Below, one piece after another: positions 53,895 to 62,617 of a DNA stretch of 64,000 nt. Where the stretch lies: contig NZ_JARVWS010000002.1 in assembly GCF_029846275.1 (NCBI RefSeq), forward strand, positions 310,001 to 374,000. The letters run 5' to 3'. The translations under genes were made by a program, and so were the position numbers. The DNA comes from Nocardioides sp. CER19 (lineage in GTDB: Bacteria > Actinomycetota > Actinomycetes > Propionibacteriales > Nocardioidaceae). The notes beneath the pieces were generated by a model that saw only the letters and a program-made list of their open reading frames with translations, ran no database searches and was not told the origin of the DNA. Position 1 is the stretch's first letter, and the number at the start of each line of letters is the position of its first letter.

Positions 53895-55001
53895 TCACCC
53901 CCGCGACAGCAGCACCAGCACCTCGTGGTGGTCAGTGTGCGGGAACATGTCGAGCAGCTGCGCGGAGACCGGGCGCAGCGACGTCATCGAGGTGAGGTCC
54001 CGGGCGAGGGTGTCGACGTTGCACGAGGAGTAGACGACGTGCCGCACCGACGACGCCTCGAGCCACGTCGCCAGGTCGCGGCCGATGCCGCGCCGGGGCG
54101 GGTTGACGATCACCAGCTCCGGGACCTCCGCGGAGGCCAGGGCGTACGCCGTCGCGTCGCCGGCCAGGAACGTCGCCGCGAGGCCGAGGTCGGCGGCCGT
54201 CAGCGTCGCGGACTCGATGGCCTGCTCGCTGGACTCGACCCCGACGACGGTGCGGCCGGGAGCCGCGACGTGGAGCCCGAAGCCGCCCACGCCGCAGTAG
54301 AGGTCCCAGACCGACGCGGGGCCGACCGAGGCGACGAGCCCGGTCGCCTCGTGGTAGAGCCGCGCCGCCACGGCGGTGTTGGTCTGGAAGAACGACTGGG
54401 GGCGCAGGTGCAGGTCGAGGTCGTTGACCCGCATCGTCAGGGTGTCGCCGTGCAGCGCGATCTCCTCAGGTCCCTCCAGCACCGCCTTGTGGGCCGGCTG
54501 CAGGTTGACCGAGACGACCGCGACCGGGAGCGAGGCGAGCAGCCCCGGCAGGTGCTTGCGCAGGCGCGGGACCGCCTCCGTCGAGCGAAGCACGAACCGC
54601 ACCATGAGCTCTCCGCTCGGCGCGACCGTGACGAGCACGTGCTTGAGCTCGCCGCGCCGGTCGGGGACCGAGTACGGCGTCAGGCGGGCCGCCCTGACCA
54701 GCTCGGCCAGCACCGGCAGGGCCGCACGCAGGCGCGGGTCGTGCAGCCCGCACTCCCGCAGGTCGACGCCCCGGCCGCGCGGGTCGAGGATGCCGAGGGT
54801 CGGCTCGTCGACCGTGCCGCCGACGACCATCTTGGCCTTGTTGCGGAAGCCCTCCTCAGGGCTGGCGACCGGGTCGCGCCACGGCATCGGCGGCAGGGCC
54901 GACAGGACCCGCGCCTGCTTGGCGGCCAGCTGGTCGGCGTACGGCAGCTCGATCCAGCGGCAGGAGCGGCAGACGTGGGCGTCGTAGTAGGAGCAGTGCA
55001 C
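53895..55001 (-). CDS. rlmC: 23S rRNA m5U methyltransferase, RlmC (RumB) type
   Basis: 368 aa from GTG. Cys3, Cys11 and Cys14 plus RECGLHD give the Fe-S ligands. The SAM site is SVWDLYCGVGGFGLHVA, then VNPPRRGIG and the catalytic Cys in VYSSCN. It lacks the N-terminal TRAM domain of RlmD. Resemblance to E. coli RlmC runs along the entire chain (FRNKAKMVVGG, RGELKHVL, LRPQSFFQTN), so methylation of a 23S uridine is the likely activity. Stand-alone gene on the minus strand. Confidence 0.88.
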   Translation of the reverse strand: MHCSYYDAHVCRSCRWIELPYADQLAAKQARVLSALPPMPWRDPVASPEEGFRNKAKMVVGGTVDEPTLGILDPRGRGVDLRECGLHDPRLRAALPVLAELVRAARLTPYSVPDRRGELKHVLVTVAPSGELMVRFVLRSTEAVPRLRKHLPGLLASLPVAVVSVNLQPAHKAVLEGPEEIALHGDTLTMRVNDLDLHLRPQSFFQTNTAVAARLYHEATGLVASVGPASVWDLYCGVGGFGLHVAAPGRTVVGVESSEQAIESATLTAADLGLAATFLAGDATAYALASAEVPELVIVNPPRRGIGRDLATWLEASSVRHVVYSSCNVDTLARDLTSMTSLRPVSAQLLDMFPHTDHHEVLVLLSRG

Positions 55002-55008
55002 GGGACGG

Positions 55009-55638
55009 TCAGGCCGCGGTCCCGGAGGACCCGCCGTCGTAGGTGTCCCAGTCGATCGCGAGGCCGACGACCACGATCACCGTGATCACGGCGAGGATCA
55101 GCAGGACGAGCAGCACCGTGCCGATGATGCCCAGGACGAAGCCGGCCTGCGCGTTGGGGCGCCCGACGAGCTGCCCGCCGGACGCGTCGATGCGCCGCTT
55201 CGCCTGGTGGCCGAGGTACCACGCCACGGGCGAGCCCAGGAAGCCGATCCCGCACCCGAGGAGCCCGAGCCCCAGGGCGACGATCCCGACGATCATCGCG
55301 GTCTGGGCACCGCCGTCCGGCGGCCGCCGGTAGGTCGGGTAGGCGGGATAGCCCTGGTAGCCCTGGTAGCCCTGATAGGTCGGCGCCGGCGGATAACCCT
55401 GCTGCCCGTAGGGCTGGCCGGGCTGGCCGTACGGCTGGCCCGGCTGGCCCGGCTGGCCGTACGGGGGCGGGGGAGTGCCCTGGCTCCACGGCTGGTCGGC
55501 GGGCTGGCCGTAGGGCTGGGCGTAGGGCGCGGTCGGCGGCGGGCCATACGGGCCCTGCGCGCCCGGCGGCTGCCCGAAGGGGTCGTCGGCCCGACCCGGC
55601 TGCTCGCCGGACGGGTTCTCGTTGCTGCCGTCGCTCAT
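55009..55638 (-). CDS. DUF4190-type membrane protein with Pro/Gln/Tyr-rich head
   Basis: 209 aa from ATG 55638, which overlaps the add stop (ATGA). Residues 10-110 are low complexity with repeats of YGQPGQP and YQG. Two hydrophobic helices (about 115-145 and 165-195) flank a short linker, with the Gly-rich pattern IVGIVALGLGLLGCGIG. The function is unknown. Confidence 0.75.
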   Translation of the reverse strand: MSDGSNENPSGEQPGRADDPFGQPPGAQGPYGPPPTAPYAQPYGQPADQPWSQGTPPPPYGQPGQPGQPYGQPGQPYGQQGYPPAPTYQGYQGYQGYPAYPTYRRPPDGGAQTAMIVGIVALGLGLLGCGIGFLGSPVAWYLGHQAKRRIDASGGQLVGRPNAQAGFVLGIIGTVLLVLLILAVITVIVVVGLAIDWDTYDGGSSGTAA

Positions 55639-56666
55639 GCCGACATTGTCGCCCCAGGAGCGGCGAGCCACGCGTCGACGTCGGCCAGCAGCTCCTGCTT
55701 GACCGAGTCCGGCGCAGCCGAGGCACGTACGGACATCCGGGCGAGCTCGGCCAGCGTGTCGTCGGTGAGGTCGTGGGCGGCGCGTACGGCGGCGTACTGA
55801 CCGAGCAGCCGCGACCCGAAGAGGAGCGGGTCGTCGGCGCCGAGGGCGACTCTCGCACCGGCGGCGAGGAGCGCCGGCACCGGCACCTCCGTGAGGGAGG
55901 AGTAGACGCCCAACGAGACGTTCGACGTCGGGCAGACCTCCAGCGCGATGCCCGCCGAGACGATCCGGTCCAGCAGCGCCGGGTCCTCGCCGGACCGTAC
56001 GCCGTGCCCCAGCCGCTGCGGGTGGAGCGCCTCCATGACCACGGAGATGTGCTCGGGCCCGCGCAGCTCGCCGCCGTGCGGCACCAGCATCAGCCCGGCG
56101 CGCTCGGCGATCGCGAACGCCGGCGCGAAGTCGGGCGTCGACCCGCGTCGCTCGTCGTTGGAGAGGCCGAAGCCGACGACGCCGCGGCCGGCGTACTGTC
56201 CGGCCAGCCGGGCGAGCGTGCGGGCGTCGAGCGGGTGGCGGGTCCGGTTCGAGGCGATGATGACCGCCATCCCGAGCCCGGTCTCACGCGACGTGGCGTC
56301 GACGGCGTCGAGGACCAGGTCCGTGAACGCGGTGATCCCGCCGAACCGGGCGGCATAGCCGGACGGGTCGACCTGGATCTCCAGCCACCGACCGCCGTCG
56401 GCCACGTCGTCCTCCGCCGCCTCACGGATGAGCCGGCGTACGTCGCCCTCTGTCCGGAGCACCGAACGGGCGACGTCGTAGAGCCGCTGGAACCGGAACC
56501 AGCCCTTCTCGTCGGCGGCGCTCAGCTGCGGCGGCCAGTCCCTGACCAGCTGGTCGGGCAGCCGGATGCCGTCGCGCTCGGCGAGCTCGAGCAGCGTGGA
56601 GTGGCGCATCGACCCCGTGAAGTGCAGGTGCAGATGCGCCTTGGGCAGCGCGCGGAGGTCGCGCAC
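55635..56666 (-). CDS. add: adenosine deaminase (or related adenine deaminase)
   Basis: 343 aa from GTG. Metal and catalytic motifs are KAHLHLHFTGS (His13, His15), LVPHGGE (His/Glu), RLGHGVR and LGADDPLL (metal Asp pair). The first motif reads AHLHLH where most adenosine deaminases have ELHVHL, so a related amidohydrolase specificity is possible. It abuts aspC (TGAGTG) and overlaps the next gene. Confidence 0.88.
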   Translation of the reverse strand: MRDLRALPKAHLHLHFTGSMRHSTLLELAERDGIRLPDQLVRDWPPQLSAADEKGWFRFQRLYDVARSVLRTEGDVRRLIREAAEDDVADGGRWLEIQVDPSGYAARFGGITAFTDLVLDAVDATSRETGLGMAVIIASNRTRHPLDARTLARLAGQYAGRGVVGFGLSNDERRGSTPDFAPAFAIAERAGLMLVPHGGELRGPEHISVVMEALHPQRLGHGVRSGEDPALLDRIVSAGIALEVCPTSNVSLGVYSSLTEVPVPALLAAGARVALGADDPLLFGSRLLGQYAAVRAAHDLTDDTLAELARMSVRASAAPDSVKQELLADVDAWLAAPGATMSA

Positions 56667-57875
56667 TCAGGCGAAGAGCTTCTGGAGGCGGGTGATGCCC
56701 TCGACCAGGTCGTCGTCGCCGAGCGCGTAGGAGAGCCGCAGGTAGCCCGGAGCGCCGAACGCCTCGCCCGGGACGACGGCGACCTCGGCCTTGTCGAGGA
56801 TGTACTCCGCCAGGTCGGCGGAGGTGTCGATGACCCGCCCGTCGTGCTCCTTGCCGAGCAGCCCCTTCACCGAGGGGAACGCGTAGAACGCGCCCTGCGG
56901 GGTCGGGCAGACGACGCCGTCGATGTCGTTGAGCATCGAGACGATCGTCTTGCGCCGCCGGTCGAAGGCCGTACGCATCTCGTCGACGGCGGAGAGGTCG
57001 CCCTCGAGCGCCGCGATCGCCGCGCGCTGGGACACGTTCGCGACGTTGGAGGTCGCGTGCGACTGCAGGTTGGTCGCGGCCTTGACGATGTCGGCCGGCC
57101 CGATCATCCAGCCGACCCGCCAGCCGGTCATGGCGTAGGTCTTCGCGACGCCGTTGAGGACGACGGTGTAGTCGGCGATCTCGGGGCACAGGGTCGCGAT
57201 CGAGCCCGTCTCGACGCCGTCGTAGAGCAGGTGTTCGTAGATCTCGTCGGTCACGACCCACAGCCCGTGCTCGGCGGCCCAGGCGCCGATCGCCCGGATC
57301 TCGTCGGAGGTGTAGACGGCACCGGTCGGGTTCGACGGCGAGACGAACAGCAGCACCTTGCTGCGCTCGGTCCGGGCGGCCTCGAGCTGGTCGACGGTGA
57401 CCTTGTAGTCCTGCGTCTCGTCGGCGAACACCTCGACCGCGACGCCGCCGGCGAGCTGGATGCACTCCGGGTACGTCGTCCAGTACGGCGCCGGGAGCAG
57501 CACCTCGTCGCCCGGGTCGAGCATGGCGGCGAACGACTCGTAGACCGCCTGCTTGCCGCCGTTGGTCACCAGCACCTGAGCCGGGGTGACCTCGAGGCCG
57601 GAGTCGCGCTTGGTCTTCGCGACGATCGCGGCCTTGAGCTCGGGCAGGCCGCCGGCCGGCGTGTAGCGGTGGTTCTTCGGGTCACGGGCCGCGTCGACCG
57701 CGGCGTCGACGATGTAGCCGGGCGTCGGGAAGTCGGGCTCGCCGGCACCGAACCCGATCACGGGGCGACCTTCGGCCTTGAGCGCCTTCGCCTTCGCATC
57801 GACCTTCAGCGTCGCCGACTCGGCGATGGCGCCGATCCGCTGGGAGACACGTCGTTCGCGCGGGGAGGAGGTCAT
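56667..57875 (-). CDS. aspC: aspartate-type aminotransferase (PLP, fold type I)
   Basis: 402 aa. [22 protein letters not shown] Lys in [16 protein letters not shown] and a late LRLSYALG give class I aminotransferase. Position next to secE/nusG is standard in actinobacteria, where this gene is annotated aspartate aminotransferase. Confidence 0.92.
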   Translation of the reverse strand: MTSSPRERRVSQRIGAIAESATLKVDAKAKALKAEGRPVIGFGAGEPDFPTPGYIVDAAVDAARDPKNHRYTPAGGLPELKAAIVAKTKRDSGLEVTPAQVLVTNGGKQAVYESFAAMLDPGDEVLLPAPYWTTYPECIQLAGGVAVEVFADETQDYKVTVDQLEAARTERSKVLLFVSPSNPTGAVYTSDEIRAIGAWAAEHGLWVVTDEIYEHLLYDGVETGSIATLCPEIADYTVVLNGVAKTYAMTGWRVGWMIGPADIVKAATNLQSHATSNVANVSQRAAIAALEGDLSAVDEMRTAFDRRRKTIVSMLNDIDGVVCPTPQGAFYAFPSVKGLLGKEHDGRVIDTSADLAEYILDKAEVAVVPGEAFGAPGYLRLSYALGDDDLVEGITRLQKLFA

Positions 57876-57928
57876 GGGCCAACTCTATCGGCCGCGCCGA
57901 TCCGACCCTGGACCGATTTGCGCCTCGG

Positions 57929-58072
57929 TCAGCCCTGCCCGGCGTTCTCGTCGCCCATGGCGCCGACCGGGCCGGGTGCCTGCCCGTTGCCGTGGCTGTC
58001 GAGGATGTCCATGACGAGCATGGCCGCCGGCGTCGACTCGCCGCGGTCGCCGGACCACGTGATCGCCGTCAT
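57929..58072 (-). CDS. possible small protein of 47 aa
   Basis: An open frame from ATG 58072 (sequence begins MTAITWSGDRGESTPAAM and ends MGDENAGQG). All but one sense codon end in G or C, as expected for a real gene here, while the in-frame stretch upstream of the ATG has clearly weaker bias. There is no signal peptide or known motif, and no Shine-Dalgarno, so it would be leaderless or misread. It lies 53 bases upstream of aspC on the same strand. Confidence 0.4.
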   Translation of the reverse strand: MTAITWSGDRGESTPAAMLVMDILDSHGNGQAPGPVGAMGDENAGQG

Positions 58073-58302
58073 ACGGGGTACCGAGCGGGAGCTCGGTCCG
58101 GATCGGGTGACCGAGGTGTGCCAGAGGACATCTCGCATCCGGGCCGAGCGCGCAGAGCCGGCTCCCTCCTCCGGCTCTCCGTCCCGGCCGCGAGCACCCG
58201 ATTGGTGCTCCTGACGGCCGACCCGTAGACTCCACGACTGGTGGAATTCCCACATGCTGGTGCGCGCCTCCAACCGGGCTCGACACCGCGGGACTTCATC
58301 GG
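58073..58302. other. upstream region of the tRNA-Trp-secE-nusG transcript
   Basis: With the flanks of the small frame it forms a 427-base gap between aspC and tRNA-Trp. It carries one good promoter (58202-58231) and no other gene or long palindrome that I can support. Confidence 0.5.
58202..58231 (+). promoter_or_regulatory. promoter TTGGTG-N18-TAGACT upstream of tRNA-Trp
   Basis: TTGGTG (58202-58207) and TAGACT (58226-58231) have 18 bases between them and fit the actinobacterial housekeeping consensus. The tRNA starts about 70 bases later. Confidence 0.6.
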
Positions 58303-58375
58303 AGGGCACTAGCTCAACTGGCAGAGCATCGGTCTCCAAAACCGAAGGTTGGGGGTTCAAGTCCCTCGTGCCCTG
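58303..58375 (+). tRNA. tRNA-Trp (CCA)
   Basis: 73 nt. Acceptor AGGGCAC pairs with GTGCCCT, and the anticodon stem TCGGT/ACCGA encloses CTCCAAA with anticodon CCA. It sits 24 bases before secE, the usual actinobacterial arrangement. Confidence 0.95.
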
Positions 58376-58399
58376 CAGGACGGAACAACGAGGAGAGGC

Positions 58400-58645
58400 A
58401 TGTCCGAGAGCACCACGGCTCCGGCCCCCAAGAAGCGGGACCGGTCCGAGAAGCGCACAGGCCCCTTCCTGTTCTACCGACAGGTGGTCGCAGAGCTGCG
58501 CAAGGTCGTCTGGCCCACGCAGCAGCAGCTCACCACCTACTTCATCGTCGTTCTCGTTTTCGTGCTGGTCATGATGGCGATCGTCTCGCTCCTGGACCTC
58601 GGTCTGGGCAAGGCGTTCTTCGAGATCTTCGGCGGCCGGAACTGA
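58400..58645 (+). CDS. secE: preprotein translocase subunit SecE
   Basis: 81 aa, with AGGAGAG upstream of ATG. The conserved amphipathic segment FYRQVVAELRKVVWPTQQQL precedes a single TM helix (about residues 46-70). SecE clamps SecY in the translocon. Followed by nusG after 33 bases. Confidence 0.95.
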   Translation: MSESTTAPAPKKRDRSEKRTGPFLFYRQVVAELRKVVWPTQQQLTTYFIVVLVFVLVMMAIVSLLDLGLGKAFFEIFGGRN

Positions 58646-58678
58646 CGAGCCTGAATCACATGGAGTTTGGAGCGAAGC

Positions 58679-59440
58679 GTGTCTGAGCAGGACTTCGAGG
58701 CGGAAGCCACCGAAGCCGCCGAGGTCGACGAGACCACGGCCGACGAGGCGACCCCTGAGACCGCCGCCGAGACGCCCGCTGAGGACGTCGCGGCCGAGCC
58801 CGCCGAGGAGGACGACCCGCTCGAGGCGTTCCGCCGCGAGCTCTGGGCCAAGCCCGGCGACTGGTACGTCGTGCACACCTACTCCGGCATGGAGAACCGG
58901 GTGAAGTCCAACCTGGAGCAGCGCAAGGTCGCGCTCAACATGGAGGACTACATCCACGAGATCGTCGTACCGACCGAAGAGGTCGCCGAGATCAAGAACG
59001 GCCAGCGCAAGCTCGTCAAGCGCACCGTCCTCCCCGGCTACGTCCTCGTCCGGATGGACCTCACCGACGAGTCCTGGGCGGCCGTGCGCCACACCCCGAG
59101 CGTCACCGGCTTCGTCGGCCACCAGCACCAGCCGGTGCCGCTGTCGATGACCGAGGTCGAGAACATGCTCGCGCCCGCCGTCGTCGCCGCAGCGGAGGCC
59201 GAGGCCGCCGCCGCCGGTACGCCGACCGCCGGCTCGCCCACCACGCCGGCCAAGAAGCCGATCGAGGTCGCCGACTTCAGCGAGGGCGACTCGGTCATGG
59301 TCGTCGACGGGCCGTTCGCGACCCTGCACGCGACGATCACCGAGCTCAACGCCGAGTCGCAGCGCGTCAAGGCGCTCGTCGAGATCTTCGGCCGCGAGAC
59401 GCCGGTCGAGCTCAGCTTCTCGCAGATCCAGCGGGTCTGA
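58679..59440 (+). CDS. nusG: transcription termination/antitermination factor NusG
   Basis: 253 aa from GTG 58679 (GGAG six bases before). An acidic Ala/Glu-rich head (1-55) is followed by the NGN domain ([18 protein letters not shown] ... [16 protein letters not shown]). An Ala/Thr/Pro-rich linker and the C-terminal KOW domain ([17 protein letters not shown] ... QIQRV) follow. Longer than the E. coli protein because of the head and linker, as is normal in actinobacteria. Confidence 0.95.
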   Translation: MSEQDFEAEATEAAEVDETTADEATPETAAETPAEDVAAEPAEEDDPLEAFRRELWAKPGDWYVVHTYSGMENRVKSNLEQRKVALNMEDYIHEIVVPTEEVAEIKNGQRKLVKRTVLPGYVLVRMDLTDESWAAVRHTPSVTGFVGHQHQPVPLSMTEVENMLAPAVVAAAEAEAAAAGTPTAGSPTTPAKKPIEVADFSEGDSVMVVDGPFATLHATITELNAESQRVKALVEIFGRETPVELSFSQIQRV

Positions 59441-59454
59441 GCTCTGCAGATTTG

Positions 59455-59485
59455 GCCCAGTGTCACCCCAGCGGTGACACTGGGC
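59455..59485 (+). terminator. hairpin between nusG and rplK
   Basis: GCCCAGTGTCACC (59455-59467) and GGTGACACTGGGC (59473-59485) pair perfectly around a 5-base loop. It lies in the 144-base nusG-rplK gap and could terminate or attenuate transcription into the ribosomal genes. No rplK promoter is obvious after it. Confidence 0.7.
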
Positions 59486-59584
59486 TTCTGCTGTGTGTGG
59501 TCCCGGTCCGCCGGAAGACGCACGCCGCAAGTGGCAGAGGCCGTCAGGCCCTCGTCATGACCACGAGAAGAAAGAGATAGAGGA

Positions 59585-60013
59585 ATGCCTCCCAAGAAGA
59601 AGATCGCCGCGCTGGTCAAGGTCCAGCTCCAGGCCGGCTCCGCGACCCCGGCTCCGCCGGTCGGTACCGCGCTCGGTCCGCACGGCGTCAACATCATGGA
59701 CTTCTGCAAGGCCTACAACGCCCAGACCGAGTCCATGCGCGGCAACGTCATCCCCGTCGAGATCACCATCTACGAGGACCGGACGTTCACCTTCATCACG
59801 AAGACCCCGCCGGCCGCCGAGCTCATCAAGAAGGCCGCCGGTCTCGCCAAGGGCTCCTCGGTCCCGCACAAGGACAAGGTCGGCAAGCTGACCAAGGACC
59901 AGGTGCGCGAGATCGCGACCACCAAGCTTCCCGACCTCAACGCCAACGACATCGAGGCCGCGATGAAGATCGTCGAGGGCACCGCCCGCTCCATGGGCGT
60001 CACCACCGACTGA
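59585..60013 (+). CDS. rplK: 50S ribosomal protein L11
   Basis: 142 aa. KLQL-like opening ([20 protein letters not shown]), PLGPHGVN-type loop ([16 protein letters not shown]) and the C-terminal rRNA-binding [12 protein letters not shown] are canonical. AGAGGA precedes ATG. L11 forms the GTPase-associated centre and the thiostrepton site. Confidence 0.97.
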   Translation: MPPKKKIAALVKVQLQAGSATPAPPVGTALGPHGVNIMDFCKAYNAQTESMRGNVIPVEITIYEDRTFTFITKTPPAAELIKKAAGLAKGSSVPHKDKVGKLTKDQVREIATTKLPDLNANDIEAAMKIVEGTARSMGVTTD

Positions 60014-60074
60014 AACCGTGGGAGAGCCGCGCTGGCTCGCTAACCACATCTCCTGACAGATAAAGAGGAACATC

Positions 60075-60788
60075 ATGCAGCGCAGCAAGACCTACCGCGC
60101 GGCGGCCGAGTCGTTCGACAAGAACGAGCTCTACGCCCCGCTCGCCGCGATCAAGATCGCGAAGGACAACTCCAAGAAGAAGTTCGACGAGACCGTCGAC
60201 GTCGTCATGCGCCTGGGCGTCGACCCGCGCAAGGCCGACCAGATGGTCCGCGGCACCGTCAACCTGCCGCACGGCACCGGCAAGACCGCCCGCGTGCTCG
60301 TCTTCGCGCAGGCCGACAAGGCCGACGCCGCCCGTGAGGCCGGCGCCGACTTCGTCGGTGCCGACGACCTCATCGAGAAGGTCGCCGGCGGCTGGCTCGA
60401 CTTCGACGCCGTCGTCGCGACCCCGGACATGATGGGCAAGGTCGGTCGTCTCGGCCGCGTCCTCGGTCCGCGTTCGCTCATGCCGAACCCGAAGACCGGC
60501 ACCGTGACGCCGGACGTGGCCAAGGCCGTGTCCGACATCAAGGGCGGCAAGATCGAGTTCCGCGTCGACCGTCACGCGAACCTCCACTTCATCATCGGCA
60601 AGGCCTCCTTCTCCGAGGTCCAGCTCGCGGAGAACTACGCCGCGGCGCTGGAGGAGGTCCTCCGTCTGAAGCCGGCCAGCTCCAAGGGCCGCTACGTCAA
60701 GAAGGTCACCGTCTCCACGACGATGGGCCCGGGCGTCCAGGTCGACCCCAACCGCACGCGCAACGTCGCGGTCGAGGACGAGGCCTGA
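60075..60788 (+). CDS. rplA: 50S ribosomal protein L1
   Basis: 237 aa. [42 protein letters not shown] and [15 protein letters not shown] are diagnostic. AAGAGGA lies before ATG. L1 binds the 23S L1 stalk and usually represses the L11-L1 mRNA; a clear mimic of its rRNA site is not visible in the leader. Confidence 0.97.
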   Translation: MQRSKTYRAAAESFDKNELYAPLAAIKIAKDNSKKKFDETVDVVMRLGVDPRKADQMVRGTVNLPHGTGKTARVLVFAQADKADAAREAGADFVGADDLIEKVAGGWLDFDAVVATPDMMGKVGRLGRVLGPRSLMPNPKTGTVTPDVAKAVSDIKGGKIEFRVDRHANLHFIIGKASFSEVQLAENYAAALEEVLRLKPASSKGRYVKKVTVSTTMGPGVQVDPNRTRNVAVEDEA

Positions 60789-60802
60789 GCCTCAGCTGAC
60801 AC

Positions 60803-60842
60803 CAGAACCGGCCGTCACCCCTCGGGGTGGCGGCCGGTTCTG
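60803..60842. terminator. 19-bp hairpin after rplA
   Basis: Arms 60803-60821 and 60824-60842 pair along 19 positions with one G-U, around a 2-base loop. It lies between rplA and the 3' end of the opposite gene, so it can serve both strands. Confidence 0.8.
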
Positions 60843-60854
60843 CATCTGCGGGCG

Positions 60855-61376
60855 TCAGGCCACGTCGGGGCCCTGCCGGCGTACCTCCTGCACGTGTGCG
60901 AGCGACTCCTTCAGGTCGCTCAGCCACTCGTCGCTGTTGCGGCGCACCAGCCGGACGCACCAGCCGAGCGCCTCGCTGCGGCTGCGGGCGACCCCGCCGT
61001 CGATGAGCAGGTCGAGCACCTGCCGCTCCGGCTGCCGCAGACGGGTCATCACCGGCGCTGCCACGTTGGTGTAGAGGAACTGCCTGCCCTCGCACTGGAC
61101 GCCCCACGAGACCTTCCGCTCGAAGCGGTGCTCGGCCTCACGGGCGACCGCCATCCGGTCGCCGCGGGTCCGCTCGCGGAACTCACTCACCTTGCCCTCG
61201 ACGGCGGCGGCCCGCTCGGCCTCCGACGTCTCGGACGTGACCGCCGGCCCGGGGATCCGTCCGATGACGGTGATCTCCTCGCGGTCGACGGCGACCTCGA
61301 CCAGCTCCTCGAAGAGACCTTCGGGGAGGCGTCCGGAGAACCAGCCCCGGACGGCTTCGAGCTCGGATGTAATCAT
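60855..61376 (-). CDS. uncharacterised 173-aa protein
   Basis: Not recognised. The first part (1-110) is alpha/beta and charged (ELVEVAVDREEITVIGRIPGP, then RERTRGDRMAVAREAEHRFERKVSWGV). The last 60 residues (QVLDLLIDGGVARSRSEALGWCVRLVRRN) look like a ribbon-helix-helix or similar DNA-binding unit. It is transcribed toward rplA, 108 bases downstream of the DnaB-like ATPase gene on the same strand. Confidence 0.65.
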   Translation of the reverse strand: MITSELEAVRGWFSGRLPEGLFEELVEVAVDREEITVIGRIPGPAVTSETSEAERAAAVEGKVSEFRERTRGDRMAVAREAEHRFERKVSWGVQCEGRQFLYTNVAAPVMTRLRQPERQVLDLLIDGGVARSRSEALGWCVRLVRRNSDEWLSDLKESLAHVQEVRRQGPDVA

Positions 61377-61414
61377 GTAATCAAACGTACGCCGGCAGAC
61401 TGAGGGCGTCGAGC

Positions 61415-61475
61415 GGTCTCGATACGCTCGCTGGCGCTCGCTACTCGACCAGCGAGAAAGCCCTCGACCAGCGAG
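61415..61475. repeat. dispersed actinobacterial-type palindromic repeat
   Basis: GGTCTCGATACGCTCGCTGG begins the element. CTCGCTGG (61427-61434) pairs with CCAGCGAG (61449-61456), and CTCGACCAGCGAG occurs twice (61444-61456 and 61463-61475). Closely similar GGTCTCGATACGCTCGC palindromes are scattered between genes in many high-GC actinobacteria. It occupies the gap between the DnaB-like and the 173-aa genes. Confidence 0.6.
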
Positions 61476-61484
61476 GGGCGCGGC

Positions 61485-62474
61485 CTACTCCAGGACGAGG
61501 CGCTCGTCGACGAGCTGCTCGCGGACCAGGCCGCCGTGGGTGTCGAAGCGGTTCTGCTCGAAGTGCTTGCGGAACTCCAGCTCGAGGCCGGAGCGGCCGT
61601 TGCGGTTCTTCTCCACGCTGAGCACGACCCACTGCCGGAACGTGTCGGCGTTGGCCGCGAAGGTCAGGTGCTGGCGGGAGACGATGTCGTACTTGCTGTT
61701 GAGGATGAGCAGGACGTCGCACTCGTAGGCGAGGGCCGTCGAGCCGCGCAGGTGGTGGGCGCGCATCCGCTTGCCCGCCTGCAGGCCCGCCTTGTCCGAG
61801 GCGCTGATCGCCAGGACGGGGATCTGGTGCATGATCGCCAGGTCCTTGAGGTCCTCGACCACCTCGGCGGCGCGCTCCGACTCGGACGCCGACTCGGCCT
61901 TCACCTTCTGCAGGTAGTCGACGACGACGAGCGGGGACTGGCCGGTCGCGGCACGGACCTGCTCGACCGCCTCGGCGATCACCTTGATGTTCGTCGTGCT
62001 GCCCGTCGAGCGGTGGACGTGGAACAGGTCCTGGTAGCGCAGCACCGCCTGCACGGCCTCGGTCGCCGTCGGCAGCGTCTGCAGCCGACCGACGAGACCG
62101 TCGGGCGTCGGGACCGGGTCCTCGAAGAGGTGGCGGAAGCGGTCCTGGTGCGGCGCGTGCGACTCGTAGCGGAGCCCGGCCTCGAGCGAGACCAGCCGCC
62201 CGAGCATCACCTCGGGGTCGTGCTCGTAGCAGAAGTAGAGGACGGCCTGGCCGGCGCTGGCCACGTTGCGCGCGACCTGCAGCGCCATCGTCGTCTTGCC
62301 CTGGCCCTGGGGGCCGGCGAGCAGGATCAGGTTGCCGCCGCGCAGCCCTCCGTCCAGGAGGTCGTCGAGCATCCCGAAGCCCGTGGGCCACAGGAACGGG
62401 GTGTCCGCGCCGAGTCGCGCACGCTCGTCGATGCGCTCGAGCACGCCGGCGAGGGAGTGCAGCTCCGGGTCCAT
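61485..62474 (-). CDS. DnaB C-terminal-like RecA-fold ATPase
   Basis: 329 aa from ATG 62474. Walker A is GPQGQGKTT (about residues 54-62), Walker B LVVVDYLQKV, and a DnaB-like arginine/glutamine region is near AISASDKAGLQAGKRMRAHHLRGSTALAYECDVLLILNSK. The N-terminal DnaB primase-interacting domain is missing; only about 35 residues precede the ATPase. It is probably not the replicative helicase. The role is unknown, possibly DNA repair or KaiC/RadA-like. Confidence 0.8.
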   Translation of the reverse strand: MDPELHSLAGVLERIDERARLGADTPFLWPTGFGMLDDLLDGGLRGGNLILLAGPQGQGKTTMALQVARNVASAGQAVLYFCYEHDPEVMLGRLVSLEAGLRYESHAPHQDRFRHLFEDPVPTPDGLVGRLQTLPTATEAVQAVLRYQDLFHVHRSTGSTTNIKVIAEAVEQVRAATGQSPLVVVDYLQKVKAESASESERAAEVVEDLKDLAIMHQIPVLAISASDKAGLQAGKRMRAHHLRGSTALAYECDVLLILNSKYDIVSRQHLTFAANADTFRQWVVLSVEKNRNGRSGLELEFRKHFEQNRFDTHGGLVREQLVDERLVLE

Positions 62475-62605
62475 AGCGCCATCAGAGCAACGTTCACGTC
62501 TGCGGGCCGGCGTTTCGCCGAGCTTGGCCACACCGGACGGGGCTGGAACGTCAATCAGGACGGTCCTGGGACCGCTCGATTGGGCCATCGGGTCCCGGTT
62601 CCCCG

Positions 62606-62611
62606 TAGGGT
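62606..62611 (+). promoter_or_regulatory. leaderless-type -10 element (TAGGGT) for the binding-protein gene
   Basis: TAGGGT ends six bases before ATG 62618, exactly the -12 to -7 position for an mRNA that begins at the A of the start codon. No Shine-Dalgarno precedes the ATG. Confidence 0.6.
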
Positions 62612-62617
62612 GCACGC

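Noticed and set aside
58667-58678. TTG 58667 as nusG start
   Set aside because: GGAG overlaps that codon, and GTG 58679 is correctly spaced from it and gives the normal N-terminus.
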